Shown here one piece after another: positions 53,714 to 62,369 of a DNA stretch of 64,000 bases; the stretch's first letter is position 1; the number at the start of each line of letters is the position of its first letter. A program made the translations under genes and the position numbers. Source of the stretch: Paeniglutamicibacter terrestris (GTDB lineage: Bacteria; Actinomycetota; Actinomycetes; Actinomycetales; Micrococcaceae); assembly GCF_012271785.1 (NCBI RefSeq), contig NZ_JAAWVT010000006.1:124001-188000 (forward strand). The letters are read 5' to 3'. A model generated the notes under the pieces. The model made no database searches. It was not told where the DNA came from and saw nothing but the letters and a program-made list of their open reading frames with translations.

Positions 53714-54145
53714 TCAGAAGCTTTCGGGCTGTGCGCCGAAAATGAAGTGCCGCCCGGAGATGTTGGTGGCCTCGATCTTTACCCAGCTCTCCTTCTGCGT
53801 AGGCGTCCAGGGGGACACTCCGGTGGCCCGCGCGATCTCAATTTCGGCTTCGGTTTGAAGTTGGCGCGCGGTGCCATGGACAACCACCGACCAGGCTTCG
53901 TCCGAAAGTATGCCGTCGGCTTCGAAAGCCACCGTATCGTGCACCGTCAACGCCGCGAGCTTTTCGCCCGGGGCTGTGCGAATGTAGATGGTCCGTTCGG
54001 AAACACCGAAATTCAACGGGAAGATATCGACCGCGCCACCCACTGCCGTGGCAAGCCGTCCGTGGCTGGTGTGCTCCAGCAGATTCCACGACTGTTCGGG
54101 GGTTAAATCCAGGACGGGCTTATCTGCATCATGGTCAAACATCAT
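53714..54145 (-). CDS. Pyridoxamine 5'-phosphate oxidase-related flavin-binding protein
   Basis: This 143-residue split-barrel protein contains SHGRLATAVGGAVDIFPLNFGV followed by TIYIRTAPGEKLAAL and VVVHGTARQL, the usual PPOX strands. It probably binds FMN, F420 or heme. The substrate is unknown. It is divergent from the App1-type gene, with a palindrome between them. Confidence 0.82.
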   Translation of the reverse strand: MMFDHDADKPVLDLTPEQSWNLLEHTSHGRLATAVGGAVDIFPLNFGVSERTIYIRTAPGEKLAALTVHDTVAFEADGILSDEAWSVVVHGTARQLQTEAEIEIARATGVSPWTPTQKESWVKIEATNISGRHFIFGAQPESF

Positions 54146-54155
54146 GTGAACAGTA

Positions 54156-54172
54156 TTCTACGCATTGTAGAA
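54156..54172. promoter_or_regulatory. 17-bp palindrome between divergent genes
   Basis: TTCTAC-GCATT-GTAGAA is a perfect 6-bp-arm dyad, 11 bases from the flavin-protein start and 21 bases from the App1-type start. It can control both genes. Confidence 0.55.
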
Positions 54173-54192
54173 AAATACTAGAGGTGGGGCGG

Positions 54193-55350
54193 ATGCATCT
54201 CAATACGCCCCGGCGAGTCATCCTTCCGATCCACCGCCTGCCCGCGCATCGTGAAAGACTGGGCATCATGGTCAAGGATTCAGGAGTTGAGCGTGCCCGG
54301 CACATCGCCGCACGTTTCGAGGACCGCGCCCACGAGTTGCGGGCAGCGCGGGCACGTCAACGCGGATGGGTCGCCACCGTGCTGCCCTATACCGGATACG
54401 GCCTTTCCGCCACCGACGGCGGATGGGTGCGGATCTTGGCCCGGGTGGTTTTGGCCAAGCCGGGCGCCTTCGAGGATGGCCCGCATCGGGCCAAAGCGAT
54501 TGCCGACGGCGTGCGAGGCTGGCGCAACTTTACCTCACCGATCGTTCCTAACGGCCGGGTTGAAGTGCAGATCAACGGCGAGCGCTTCGAGGTGCAGGCC
54601 GACCGCGGGGGAGTACTTGATGTCCGAGTAGCGGCAACGCTTTCTCCGGGGTGGAACACCGTTACGCTTTTGGCTGAGGGACGCTCGGCGGTCAGTGCCC
54701 CGGTCTTGATGGTTGATGCTGCCCAAGAATTCGCCGTGCTCTCCGATGTGGATGACACGGTCGTGGTCACCGCGTTGCCCAGGCCGCTGCTGGCCGCCTG
54801 GAATTCATTTGTACTCTCCGAGCATGCCCGGCTGGCCACCCCCGGGATGCCGGTGATGATGGACCGGCTGATCCATGACAAGGACGGCGCCCCCACCTTC
54901 TACCTTTCCACCGGTGCCTGGAACGTGGCACAGACGCTCACCCGCTTCCTTTCGCGGAACCTGTACCCGCAGGGTCCGCTACTGCTGACCGATTGGGGAC
55001 CGACCGAGCGCGGCTGGTTCCGTTCGGGTATGCAACACAAGGCGGATCAACTGCGCCGTTTGGCCTCCGAATTCCCGAAGCTGAAGTGGCTCCTGATTGG
55101 CGACGATGGCCAACACGATCCATATCTCTACGCGGAGTTTGCCAGGCGTTATCCGGAGCACGTCGCTGCCATCGTGATTCGGCAGTTGAGCCCCTCCGAG
55201 GCGGTGCTGGCCGGTGGACGTAGCCAAGGAATTCTCAACTCGACTCCCGGGGTTCCCTGGGTTTATGAGCCGGACGGCTCACGTATTGCTGCGCGACTTG
55301 AAGCGTTGGGCATCATGGGCCCCATCGACACTCCGGGAAATGCTGCGTGA
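54193..55350 (+). CDS. App1-like (DUF2183) HAD-fold phosphatase
   Basis: This 385-residue protein has a beta-rich N-terminal region (about residues 55-170) and a C-terminal DUF2183/App1 domain. The HAD nucleophile motif VLSDVDDTVVVTALP opens that domain, followed by FYLSTGAWNVAQTLTRFL and KWLLIGDDGQHDPYLYAEFA. App1 of yeast is a phosphatidate phosphatase; bacterial roles are unknown. The ATG at 54193 has GAGGTG upstream; the ATG at 54268 lacks a ribosome-binding site. It overlaps the thioesterase gene by 4 bases. Confidence 0.82.
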   Translation: MHLNTPRRVILPIHRLPAHRERLGIMVKDSGVERARHIAARFEDRAHELRAARARQRGWVATVLPYTGYGLSATDGGWVRILARVVLAKPGAFEDGPHRAKAIADGVRGWRNFTSPIVPNGRVEVQINGERFEVQADRGGVLDVRVAATLSPGWNTVTLLAEGRSAVSAPVLMVDAAQEFAVLSDVDDTVVVTALPRPLLAAWNSFVLSEHARLATPGMPVMMDRLIHDKDGAPTFYLSTGAWNVAQTLTRFLSRNLYPQGPLLLTDWGPTERGWFRSGMQHKADQLRRLASEFPKLKWLLIGDDGQHDPYLYAEFARRYPEHVAAIVIRQLSPSEAVLAGGRSQGILNSTPGVPWVYEPDGSRIAARLEALGIMGPIDTPGNAA

Positions 55351-55808
55351 ATCGGAAGAGTCTGCGCGTTGAGGTCCCCATGCGCTGGGGTGACATGGAT
55401 GCGTACGGGCATATCAACAACGTGAATCTGGTCCGCATGATGGAAGAGGCGCGTATCGCCGGGTTTGGTGTACCCGGAGGCACCGGCAAGCCGGGTATGG
55501 CACCCCAAACGGATTTGTTTTCCAGCGTCCCGGAGAACACCCAAATCTTGGTGGTGGAACACCGCGTTCGCTACCTCAAGCCTCTTGATTACCGCAATGT
55601 GCCGGCGCACGTAGATTTGTGGATCAGCACCATCAAGGGCGCCAGCTTTGACATCTGTTATGAATTCCATGACCCCGTGGACGGCGGGGTGTGCGTCCGC
55701 GCCACCACAACGCTGGCGTTCTTTTCCGTGGATGAGAAGCGGCTGCTCCGGTTGAGCCCCGAGAATAAGGACGCGCTGGCGCGTTTTTCTGCCGATCCGA
55801 TTTTCTAG
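55347..55808 (+). CDS. Acyl-CoA thioesterase (4HBT hot-dog fold)
   Basis: This 153-residue YbgC/FadM-like thioesterase has the catalytic aspartate and helix in RWGDMDAYGHINNVNLVRMM and EHRVRYLKPLDYRNVP in the sheet. It hydrolyses an acyl-CoA of unknown chain. The GTG start overlaps the App1-type stop, so the pair is translationally coupled and may act together in lipid turnover. Confidence 0.88.
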   Translation: MNRKSLRVEVPMRWGDMDAYGHINNVNLVRMMEEARIAGFGVPGGTGKPGMAPQTDLFSSVPENTQILVVEHRVRYLKPLDYRNVPAHVDLWISTIKGASFDICYEFHDPVDGGVCVRATTTLAFFSVDEKRLLRLSPENKDALARFSADPIF

Positions 55809-56392
55809 GACAGCTGCAAGTCTGCGGTCAACGATTCGAAGTCCCGGGCGAGCTCCGGATCTCTGTCGAAAATGCAGGCCGTCAGCGGTTCGGTGCTGAA
55901 GGAAAAGTAGCGAAGCCCGGCGCTGTGCCGCGGATCGGCCGGCAACGCGATGGCGCCATTATGGAAGTTAACCCGCCCGAGTGAGACCCCTGGTGTGCGG
56001 AACGGGGCAATCCGCAGCAACTGGTTGATGGCGGCAATGTCGTGGCTGAAAACCTGGTGCTGAGTCCCGCCCGCAAAGATGTGCAGGATCAATCCCTGAG
56101 TCAAAGTCATAACAACCTCAATATCTGCCGGCGCCCACAATGTGGGGCGTGCCATGAGGCTACGGACCGCGCGCGGATTACCGCGGTGGCCCGGGTGAAA
56201 AGAGGTGCAGGAGTCGGAGTGGATTCCGTGAGTGCGCAAGTGCTGGCGCCTTTCGTGTGCTCTTGTCCCCAAGGCAGCGGCTGCTGCCAGGACCGCTTCG
56301 TCATCCGAACCACCCGTGAAGCATGGGGTTGGTGTGTACGCCGGGTCGGAGCCCAAAATCTGGCGTGCATCTCGTGAAGCTGGTTTTAGCAT
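55805..56392 (-). CDS. Hypothetical protein of unknown family
   Basis: This 195-residue frame is unrecognised. Its N-terminal 30 residues (ASRDA...GSD...TPTPCFTGGSDDEA) match the conserved block upstream of the hypothetical gene at 3718-4065. The middle (about residues 40-90) is arginine/histidine-rich and unlike a folded domain. The last 101 residues, from the ATG at 56110 with GAGG before it, look like a compact alpha/beta domain (LILHIFAGGTQHQVFSHDIA). The real gene may be only 55805-56110. Its stop overlaps the convergent thioesterase stop by 4 bases. Confidence 0.45.
   Translation of the reverse strand: MLKPASRDARQILGSDPAYTPTPCFTGGSDDEAVLAAAAALGTRAHERRQHLRTHGIHSDSCTSFHPGHRGNPRAVRSLMARPTLWAPADIEVVMTLTQGLILHIFAGGTQHQVFSHDIAAINQLLRIAPFRTPGVSLGRVNFHNGAIALPADPRHSAGLRYFSFSTEPLTACIFDRDPELARDFESLTADLQLS
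56285..56382. repeat. Dispersed sequence block, copy 2
   Basis: Same-orientation counterpart of 4035-4122, sharing CATCCGAACCACCC, GGGTTGGTGTG and GCATCTCGTGAAGCTG with a 9-10 base length difference. In the minus-strand frame the difference is in multiples of three, suggesting conservation as protein. Confidence 0.7.
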
Positions 56393-56425
56393 ACCAAAAG
56401 CTCTCCGACACTTTAGAGTGATGAA

Positions 56426-57037
56426 ATGAAACTCATCTTGATTCGTCACGGGCAGACGGCCTCGAACGTGGCTCAAGCCTTGGATACTTCTGCGCCGGGA
56501 GCACCGTTGGATGAGACGGGGCTGGCCCAAGCCCAGCGTCTGGTGGCACGCTTGGAAACCGAGCTTGGTGAGATTGATGCGGTGTATTCCTCTAGTTTGT
56601 TGCGCGCGAAGATGACGGCTGCGCCTTTGGCTGCGGCGCGCGGGCTGATGGTGGCCGAGCACGCGGGTCTGACGGAAATCTCCGCTGGCGAACTGGAAAT
56701 GCGCAATGACCGTGATGCTCAATTGGCCTATCGCGAGGTCTTCTTCCGCTGGTTATCGGGGGACCTGGCGGCAAAGGTGCCCGGCGGCGAGGACGCTCGC
56801 AACGCCCTGGATCGCTTCGACGCGGTCATTGAGCAGGCCAAGGCGGCCGGCACCGGGAAGCTGGTGGTGGTCAGCCATGCTGCCATGCTGATGACCTGGC
56901 TTTCGGCGCGGAGCGCCAACTTCGACTTCGGACTGCTTTCTCCGATTCCGCTGGCAAACACCGGAGTAGTAACCCTTGAAAGCGCACCGGGGGCGAGCTG
57001 GAGACTGCGCAGCTGGCAGGATCGAGTGCTTGACTAG
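56426..57037 (+). CDS. Histidine phosphatase family protein
   Basis: This 203-residue phosphoglycerate-mutase-like phosphatase has the RHG motif (R7-H8-G9), a second catalytic histidine in VVVSHAAMLMTWL, and the acidic residue in TEISAGELEMRND. The substrate could be a sugar phosphate or a nucleotide derivative. It is divergent from the hypothetical gene at 55805-56392. Confidence 0.88.
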   Translation: MKLILIRHGQTASNVAQALDTSAPGAPLDETGLAQAQRLVARLETELGEIDAVYSSSLLRAKMTAAPLAAARGLMVAEHAGLTEISAGELEMRNDRDAQLAYREVFFRWLSGDLAAKVPGGEDARNALDRFDAVIEQAKAAGTGKLVVVSHAAMLMTWLSARSANFDFGLLSPIPLANTGVVTLESAPGASWRLRSWQDRVLD

Positions 57038-57132
57038 CGGCATGCTTGAATCGCCTCGATCAGCTGAATGACGGTGGTGTGGGTCGGGTGCATGACCTCG
57101 GTATTGGCTTGGTCGATGGTCAGTCGATTAGA

Positions 57133-57151
57133 GTAGGTTTACCTTCCCTAA
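57133..57151 (+). promoter_or_regulatory. Putative DtxR/IdeR iron box
   Basis: GTAGGTTTACCTTCCCTAA matches the 19-bp DtxR/IdeR consensus at 14 of 19 positions and lies 20 bases before the GTG of the siderophore-interacting protein. Iron-dependent repression is expected. Confidence 0.6.
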
Positions 57152-57170
57152 TCCAAGAAAGCGGTCATTA

Positions 57171-58019
57171 GTGAGTACGCAACGTTCGACACGTCCGGTT
57201 CGGCCCCAGGTAGTTCTCGAGGTTTTGGCCAGCGAGCAGTTGTCCGAGCACATGGTGCGACTGACTTTCGGCGGGCCGGGTTTCACGAATTTCCAGGACA
57301 AAGTCGTCTCGGACCGTTACGTAAAGATCCTCTTCGCCAAGCCAGCACTTGGTCTGGTGCCCCCGTATGACCTCGATGCCTTGCGTGAGCAGTTGGCACC
57401 GGAAGACTTCCCGGTCCGCCGCACCTACACCCTGCGCCGTGTGGATCTTGAAGCGCAGACGGTGCAGATCGACTTTGTCATCCACGGCGATCAGGGACTT
57501 GCGGGTCCATGGGCGCAGAATGCCAAGCTTGGCGATCAGATCTGCTTCACCAGCCCCGGCGGTCTCTACGCACCCGACCCAGCATTCGACCGTCACCTGC
57601 TCATTGGCGACGAGACGGCCCTTCCAGCGATTTCCGCAGCCGTCGAGGATATGACCCCGGAGATGATCGGGGACATCTATCTTGAGGTCTCCGGACCCGA
57701 GGACGAAGTCCACCTGGATGTGCCGAACGGCGTTACCTTGCATTGGCTGCACCGCGGCGGCTATTACACCCCGGAAAGCACCAAGCTCGAGGAAACGGTG
57801 CGCAACGCCGAATGGCACGAAGGGACCGTCCAAGTCTTTGCCCATGGTGAGCGTGAAACCATGAAATCGCTTCGGGCTTACCTCAACGGCGAGCGCGGAG
57901 TAGACCGCAAGGCCATGTCGCTATCCGCTTACTGGGCCTACGGTCGCGCCGAGGATGAGTTCCAAGCCGAAAAGAAGTCGCCCATCGGACAGATCTTCCC
58001 CGAGGCACTCACCGCCTAA
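57171..58019 (+). CDS. Siderophore-interacting protein (ferric-siderophore reductase)
   Basis: This 282-residue SIP-family flavoprotein has an N-terminal FAD-binding barrel (RRTYTLRRVDLEAQTVQIDF) and a C-terminal NAD(P)H domain (RHLLIGDETALPAISAAVED and MSLSAYWAYGRAEDEFQAEK). It reduces ferric siderophores in the cytoplasm to release iron. The start is GTG. The iron box immediately upstream supports the assignment. No siderophore biosynthesis or uptake genes are in the window. Confidence 0.92.
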   Translation: MSTQRSTRPVRPQVVLEVLASEQLSEHMVRLTFGGPGFTNFQDKVVSDRYVKILFAKPALGLVPPYDLDALREQLAPEDFPVRRTYTLRRVDLEAQTVQIDFVIHGDQGLAGPWAQNAKLGDQICFTSPGGLYAPDPAFDRHLLIGDETALPAISAAVEDMTPEMIGDIYLEVSGPEDEVHLDVPNGVTLHWLHRGGYYTPESTKLEETVRNAEWHEGTVQVFAHGERETMKSLRAYLNGERGVDRKAMSLSAYWAYGRAEDEFQAEKKSPIGQIFPEALTA

Positions 58020-58319
58020 GTCGAGCAGGGGTCAGCCGGCTTTGAAGGACGTTCAGGCCGTAGCCCCTGCCGTCGTGATGTACGAATGCAGGTACCCAAG
58101 AAGGCAAAGTTGTTACACGGGCTTGGTGCGCTGGATAGCTGACTGTTGTCCGTTCCCTGCCTTGTGCGGCCGGGTTCTTGGTGTAGTTTGCCCGCGGATC
58201 GATCACCGCGCTACGTGCTTGACCTGATCACGATCAAAAGTTGACATTACTTGCTGTGATGCACTTCACTTGGGATGAATGGGCTTGAATTTCCGTGAAC
58301 CGACATCTGGAGGCTAATC
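58020..58319. other. Intergenic region upstream of the xanthine dehydrogenase genes
   Basis: About 300 bases with no gene. It contains TTGACC (58219) and TTGACA (58241) as -35-like hexamers 22 bp apart, and the dyad TGATC-AC-GATCA (58225-58236) between them. No convincing -10 box follows either. Confidence 0.45.
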
Positions 58320-58370
58320 ATGGCTGGATGTGTCGCCTGGTCTAAGGGACAGATCGCGCACGGAGATTAA
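58320..58370 (+). CDS. Possible 16-residue leader ORF or start of a decayed gene
   Basis: An ATG at 58320 has an excellent GGAGG site 7 bases upstream and is followed by 16 codons and TAA. The next 90 bases encode IAAALGSIALRALFTERFHG and then MYPDGN in another frame, ending at TAG. After that stop the frame continues as ATIRIVHIEPEPSVAGG into the xdhA start. This could be a leader peptide or the wreck of a small gene. I do not recognise the protein. Confidence 0.3.
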   Translation: MAGCVAWSKGQIAHGD

Positions 58371-58510
58371 TCGCTGCCGCACTCGGAAGCATCGCCCTCC
58401 GCGCGTTGTTCACCGAGCGTTTCCACGGGATGTACCCCGACGGAAACTAGGCCACCATCCGAATCGTTCACATTGAGCCCGAGCCCTCAGTCGCAGGAGG
58501 TGTCAGCGGC

Positions 58511-60016
58511 ATGACCGCCGAGACAACGGAAAGATCGAGCTGTCGAATAACCGTCAACGGAACCGTCCATGAATTCGATGGCCCACCGCATACCAACGCG
58601 CTAGATTTCCTGCGTGGCGAAGGGCTTATCGGTTGCAAGGAGGGATGCGCCGAGGGTGAATGCGGCGCCTGCTCGATCCTCGTGGCTCGCAGCGACGGGC
58701 AGGGGACCCGCTGGACGGCGTTGAACGCCTGCCTGATGCCCGCCGCGTCGCTCGATGGCCAGGAAGTGATCACTTCAGAAGGCCTCGGTAGCGTGGAAAA
58801 CCTGCATCCGGTGCAGGAAGAAATGGCCAATCGCGGTGGATCCCAGTGCGGTTATTGCACCCCCGGATTCGTCTGCTCCATGGCCGCGGAATACTACCGC
58901 CCGGAGCGAAACTCCAACACCGCAGACAGCGCGGATCACGGCGAGGCGCACCGGTGGGGTCCCAATGGATTCGATCTGCACTCACTTTCCGGGAACTTGT
59001 GCCGCTGCACCGGGTATCGGCCCATCCGTGATGCGGCTTATGCTTTGGGCGCACCGGATGCACAGGACGTGCTGGCTGCCCGGCGTGAACTAGCTGCACC
59101 GGCGGCGGTGTCCACCGATATCAAGCGTGCTGACACGCCCACCGGAACGATTGGCCGCTTCAGGCGTCCCGCCAGCTTGGACGAGGCGCTCAGTATTCTG
59201 GCCGCAGAACCCGAAACTCTGCTCGTGGCCGGGGGCACCGACTGGGGCGTTGAAGTAAATATCAAGGGCGCACGTGCCCGATCGATACTGGCCATCGACA
59301 GGCTTACCGACTTGCGCCAGATTCACTTCACCGCAGATTATATCGAGCTCGGAGCAACGTGCACGCTCAGTGAGATCGAACGTCTTTTGGCCGGAAAGAT
59401 CCCTCTATTGGGCAAACTCTTCCCGCAGTTCGCCTCCAGATTGATCCGAAATGGAGCCACCATTGGTGGCAATTTGGGTACCGCTTCGCCTATTGGAGAT
59501 ACCCCTCCGGCGCTGCTAGCGCTGGAGGCAGAGCTCGTGTTGGGCAGCGCCGCGGGGAATCGCATTGTGCCGCTAGCGCAGTACTTCACCGGTTATCGGC
59601 AGACCGTGCGCGCCGCTGGGGAACTGATCACCGCAGTTCGCATCCCACTGCCGCTGGCACCACTAACCAGTTTCCAGAAGATTTCCAAACGACGCTTTGA
59701 CGATATCTCCAGTGTGGCCATCGGCTATGCGGTGACCATCGAAAACAATCACATCACCAAGGCGCGCATTGGCTTGGGGGGAGTGGCAGCCACCCCGTTA
59801 AGGGCTATGGCAACTGAAGCTGCCTTGGAGGGCCAAGAATGGTGTTTGGACACCATCAATGCTGCCGCCGAAGTGATGGCGCTGGAGGGGACTCCGATGG
59901 ATGACCTTCGCGCCAGCTCAAGCTACCGAAAAGCCATGCTGAAGTCATCGCTCGAACGTTTTTTCGCCGAACAGTTGCTGCATTCCGCCAAAGCCAACGG
60001 GGAGCGGAGCTCATGA
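58511..60016 (+). CDS. xdhA: Xanthine dehydrogenase small subunit (2Fe-2S and FAD)
   Basis: This 501-residue subunit has an N-terminal plant-type 2Fe-2S site (CKEGCAEGECGACS), a second 2Fe-2S site (CGYCTPGF and CRCTGYR), and a C-terminal FAD domain (AGGTDWGVEV, then RNGATIGGNLGTASPIGDTPPAL). It carries electrons from the molybdenum site to NAD. The ATG follows AGGAGGTG. It overlaps the large-subunit gene by 4 bases. Confidence 0.93.
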   Translation: MTAETTERSSCRITVNGTVHEFDGPPHTNALDFLRGEGLIGCKEGCAEGECGACSILVARSDGQGTRWTALNACLMPAASLDGQEVITSEGLGSVENLHPVQEEMANRGGSQCGYCTPGFVCSMAAEYYRPERNSNTADSADHGEAHRWGPNGFDLHSLSGNLCRCTGYRPIRDAAYALGAPDAQDVLAARRELAAPAAVSTDIKRADTPTGTIGRFRRPASLDEALSILAAEPETLLVAGGTDWGVEVNIKGARARSILAIDRLTDLRQIHFTADYIELGATCTLSEIERLLAGKIPLLGKLFPQFASRLIRNGATIGGNLGTASPIGDTPPALLALEAELVLGSAAGNRIVPLAQYFTGYRQTVRAAGELITAVRIPLPLAPLTSFQKISKRRFDDISSVAIGYAVTIENNHITKARIGLGGVAATPLRAMATEAALEGQEWCLDTINAAAEVMALEGTPMDDLRASSSYRKAMLKSSLERFFAEQLLHSAKANGERSS

Positions 60017-62367
60017 GTCACCTATCTCATCGCCCTGCCTCGGCCATTGTTGGTCAGAGTCAGCGACACGAGTCAGCGACCGAACATGTCACCGGCACCG
60101 CGCTCTACACCGATGATCTGGATCAAAGATTCACTGGGGTGCTCCACGCCTACCCGGTACAGTCCACGCACGCGCACGCGAAAATACTCAACCTCGACAC
60201 CACCGGGGCCAGTGCCATCCCGGGGGTCGTGCGTGTCATTACGGCCGCAGATATTCCGGGTGTTAATGACCAAGGCGCCAAACACGATGAGCCCATGCTT
60301 CCCACCGATGAGGTGATGTTCTACGGCCAACCGGTGGCCTGGGTGCTCGGTGAAGACCTGGAAGCCGCCAAGGCTGGAGCCAACACAATCAACGTGGAGT
60401 ATGAACCACGCCAATCCTTAATCACCATCCAGGAGGCCATTGCCGCACAGAGCTTCCACGGTATGAGTCCAAAAATTGAAAAAGGAGATCTCGATGGAGC
60501 GTTTGCCGACGCGGCTCACATTTTTGAGGGGGACTTTGAATTCTCCGGCCAAGAGCATTTTTATCTAGAGACACAGAACTCGCTCGCGCTCATTGATGAG
60601 TCTGGCCAAATAATGATTCATTGCTCCACCCAGCACCCCACCGAGACCCAGGGAATTGTCTCTCATGTGCTCGGCATCCCGGCCCATCAAGTGACAGTGC
60701 AAGTGTTGCGGATGGGTGGCGGGTTCGGTGGCAAAGAAATGCAGCCGCATGGCTACGCCGCCGTGGCCGCGCTGGGCGCGGTACTCACCGGGCGTCCGGT
60801 TCGGGTTCGCTTGAACCGCACCTTGGATATGACTATGACCGGCAAACGTCATGGGTTCTACGCGACGTGGAGGATCGGCTTCGACGCAGAAGGCAAGATT
60901 TTGGCTTTAGATGCCAGCCTCACCGCGGATGGTGGCTGGAGCCTTGATCTGTCCGAGCCGGTACTCACCCGTGCTATGTGCCATATCGACAACGGCTACT
61001 GGATCCCAAATATCCGTGTGCTCGGACGCGTTGCCAAATGCCATAAGACGTCGCAAACTGCATTCCGTGGCTTTGGAGGGCCGCAGGGGATGCTAGTGAT
61101 GGAGGACATTTTGGGGCGGGTCGCACCGCAGCTAGGAATCGATGCGCGTGAGCTGAGGCGGCGCAATTTCTACACACAGGCTCAAGACACCCCGTACTAC
61201 CAACCGGTGCGACATCCCGAACGACTCGCAGTGGCTTGGCAACAGGTGCTTGAATCGGCCGAGATTGCGCAACGAGAGGCTGAAATTAGCGAATTTAACG
61301 CGCGCAGTGAATACGCCAAACGGGCACTGGCCCTCACCCCGGTAAAGTTCGGGATCTCCTTCAACCTCACCGCCTTTAACCAAGCTGGTGCCCTGGTGCT
61401 GGTTTACAAGGACGGATCGGTGTTGCTGAACCATGGTGGCACCGAGATGGGGCAGGGACTGCACACCAAGATGCTGCAGGTCGCCGCCACAGCCTTGGGA
61501 GTGCCCATAGAAAAGGTGCGCAATGTTCCCACTCGGACGGACAAGGTGCCCAATACCTCGGCGACCGCCGCCAGCTCCAGTAGCGATCTCAACGGCGGTG
61601 CCGTGAAGGACGCCTGCGAGCAGATCCGGAATCGGCTTGCGCCGATTGCCGCTGGCTTACTCGGAGTCTCATCCCATGACGTTCGATTCGGCAACGGACG
61701 GATCAGCGCACTGGGCAAGAGCCAGGAACTGAGCTGGGAAAAGATTGTACAAGAGGCCTACTTCCAGCGCGTCCAGCTCTCGGCCGCCGGGTTCTACCGT
61801 ACCGAGGGACTGCATTGGGACTTGAGTCAGATGTCGGGCTGCCCGTTCAAATACTTCGTTTACGGGGTGGCTGCCAGCGAGGTCGAAGTCAGCCGCTTTG
61901 ACGGCTCCTACACGCTTCGCCGGGTCGACATCGTCCACGACGTCGGGGACTCTTTGTCGCCGCTGGTGGATCTGGGGCAAATTGAAGGCGGATTTGTGCA
62001 GGGCACCGGATGGCTGACCCTTGAAGATCTGCGGTGGGATACCTCCGACGGTCCGGGACGCGGACGAGTGGCAACTCAGGCGGCGAGTACCTATAAGATT
62101 CCCAGCTTTTCCGAGATGCCCGAGATCTTCAACGTTTCACTGTTGGACAAAGCCCATGAAGATGGTGCGGTGTACGGTTCCAAAGCGGTTGGCGAACCAC
62201 CACTGATGTTGGCACTTTCGGTCCGTGAAGCACTCCGGCAGGCCGTCGCGGCGTTTGGTCCCGATGGCTGCTCGGTGGAGCTCGCCTCCCCGGCCACTCC
62301 GGAATCGGTGTTCTGGGCCATCGAATCAGTTCGTGAACACGGTGGGGCCAAGGACAAGAGGCAATAG
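60013..62367 (+). CDS. xdhB: Xanthine dehydrogenase molybdopterin-binding subunit
   Basis: This 784-residue subunit has the molybdenum-cofactor motifs GGGFGGKEMQPH, QTAFRGFGGPQGM and NTSATAASSSSDLNGGAV, plus the catalytic glutamate in KAVGEPPLMLALSV. It hydroxylates hypoxanthine and xanthine to urate. The order small subunit, large subunit, XdhC is standard. No purine permease or uricase is in the window, so the purine role rests on family similarity; related purine or nicotinate hydroxylases are alternatives. Confidence 0.92.
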   Translation: MSHLSHRPASAIVGQSQRHESATEHVTGTALYTDDLDQRFTGVLHAYPVQSTHAHAKILNLDTTGASAIPGVVRVITAADIPGVNDQGAKHDEPMLPTDEVMFYGQPVAWVLGEDLEAAKAGANTINVEYEPRQSLITIQEAIAAQSFHGMSPKIEKGDLDGAFADAAHIFEGDFEFSGQEHFYLETQNSLALIDESGQIMIHCSTQHPTETQGIVSHVLGIPAHQVTVQVLRMGGGFGGKEMQPHGYAAVAALGAVLTGRPVRVRLNRTLDMTMTGKRHGFYATWRIGFDAEGKILALDASLTADGGWSLDLSEPVLTRAMCHIDNGYWIPNIRVLGRVAKCHKTSQTAFRGFGGPQGMLVMEDILGRVAPQLGIDARELRRRNFYTQAQDTPYYQPVRHPERLAVAWQQVLESAEIAQREAEISEFNARSEYAKRALALTPVKFGISFNLTAFNQAGALVLVYKDGSVLLNHGGTEMGQGLHTKMLQVAATALGVPIEKVRNVPTRTDKVPNTSATAASSSSDLNGGAVKDACEQIRNRLAPIAAGLLGVSSHDVRFGNGRISALGKSQELSWEKIVQEAYFQRVQLSAAGFYRTEGLHWDLSQMSGCPFKYFVYGVAASEVEVSRFDGSYTLRRVDIVHDVGDSLSPLVDLGQIEGGFVQGTGWLTLEDLRWDTSDGPGRGRVATQAASTYKIPSFSEMPEIFNVSLLDKAHEDGAVYGSKAVGEPPLMLALSVREALRQAVAAFGPDGCSVELASPATPESVFWAIESVREHGGAKDKRQ

Positions 62368-62369
62368 CC

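Noticed and set aside
57040-57150. A 33-codon minus-strand fragment ending EVMHPTHTTVIQLIEAI...
   Set aside because: It reads like a protein C-terminus but has no start codon and no continuation. It may be a relic, and support is too thin to annotate.
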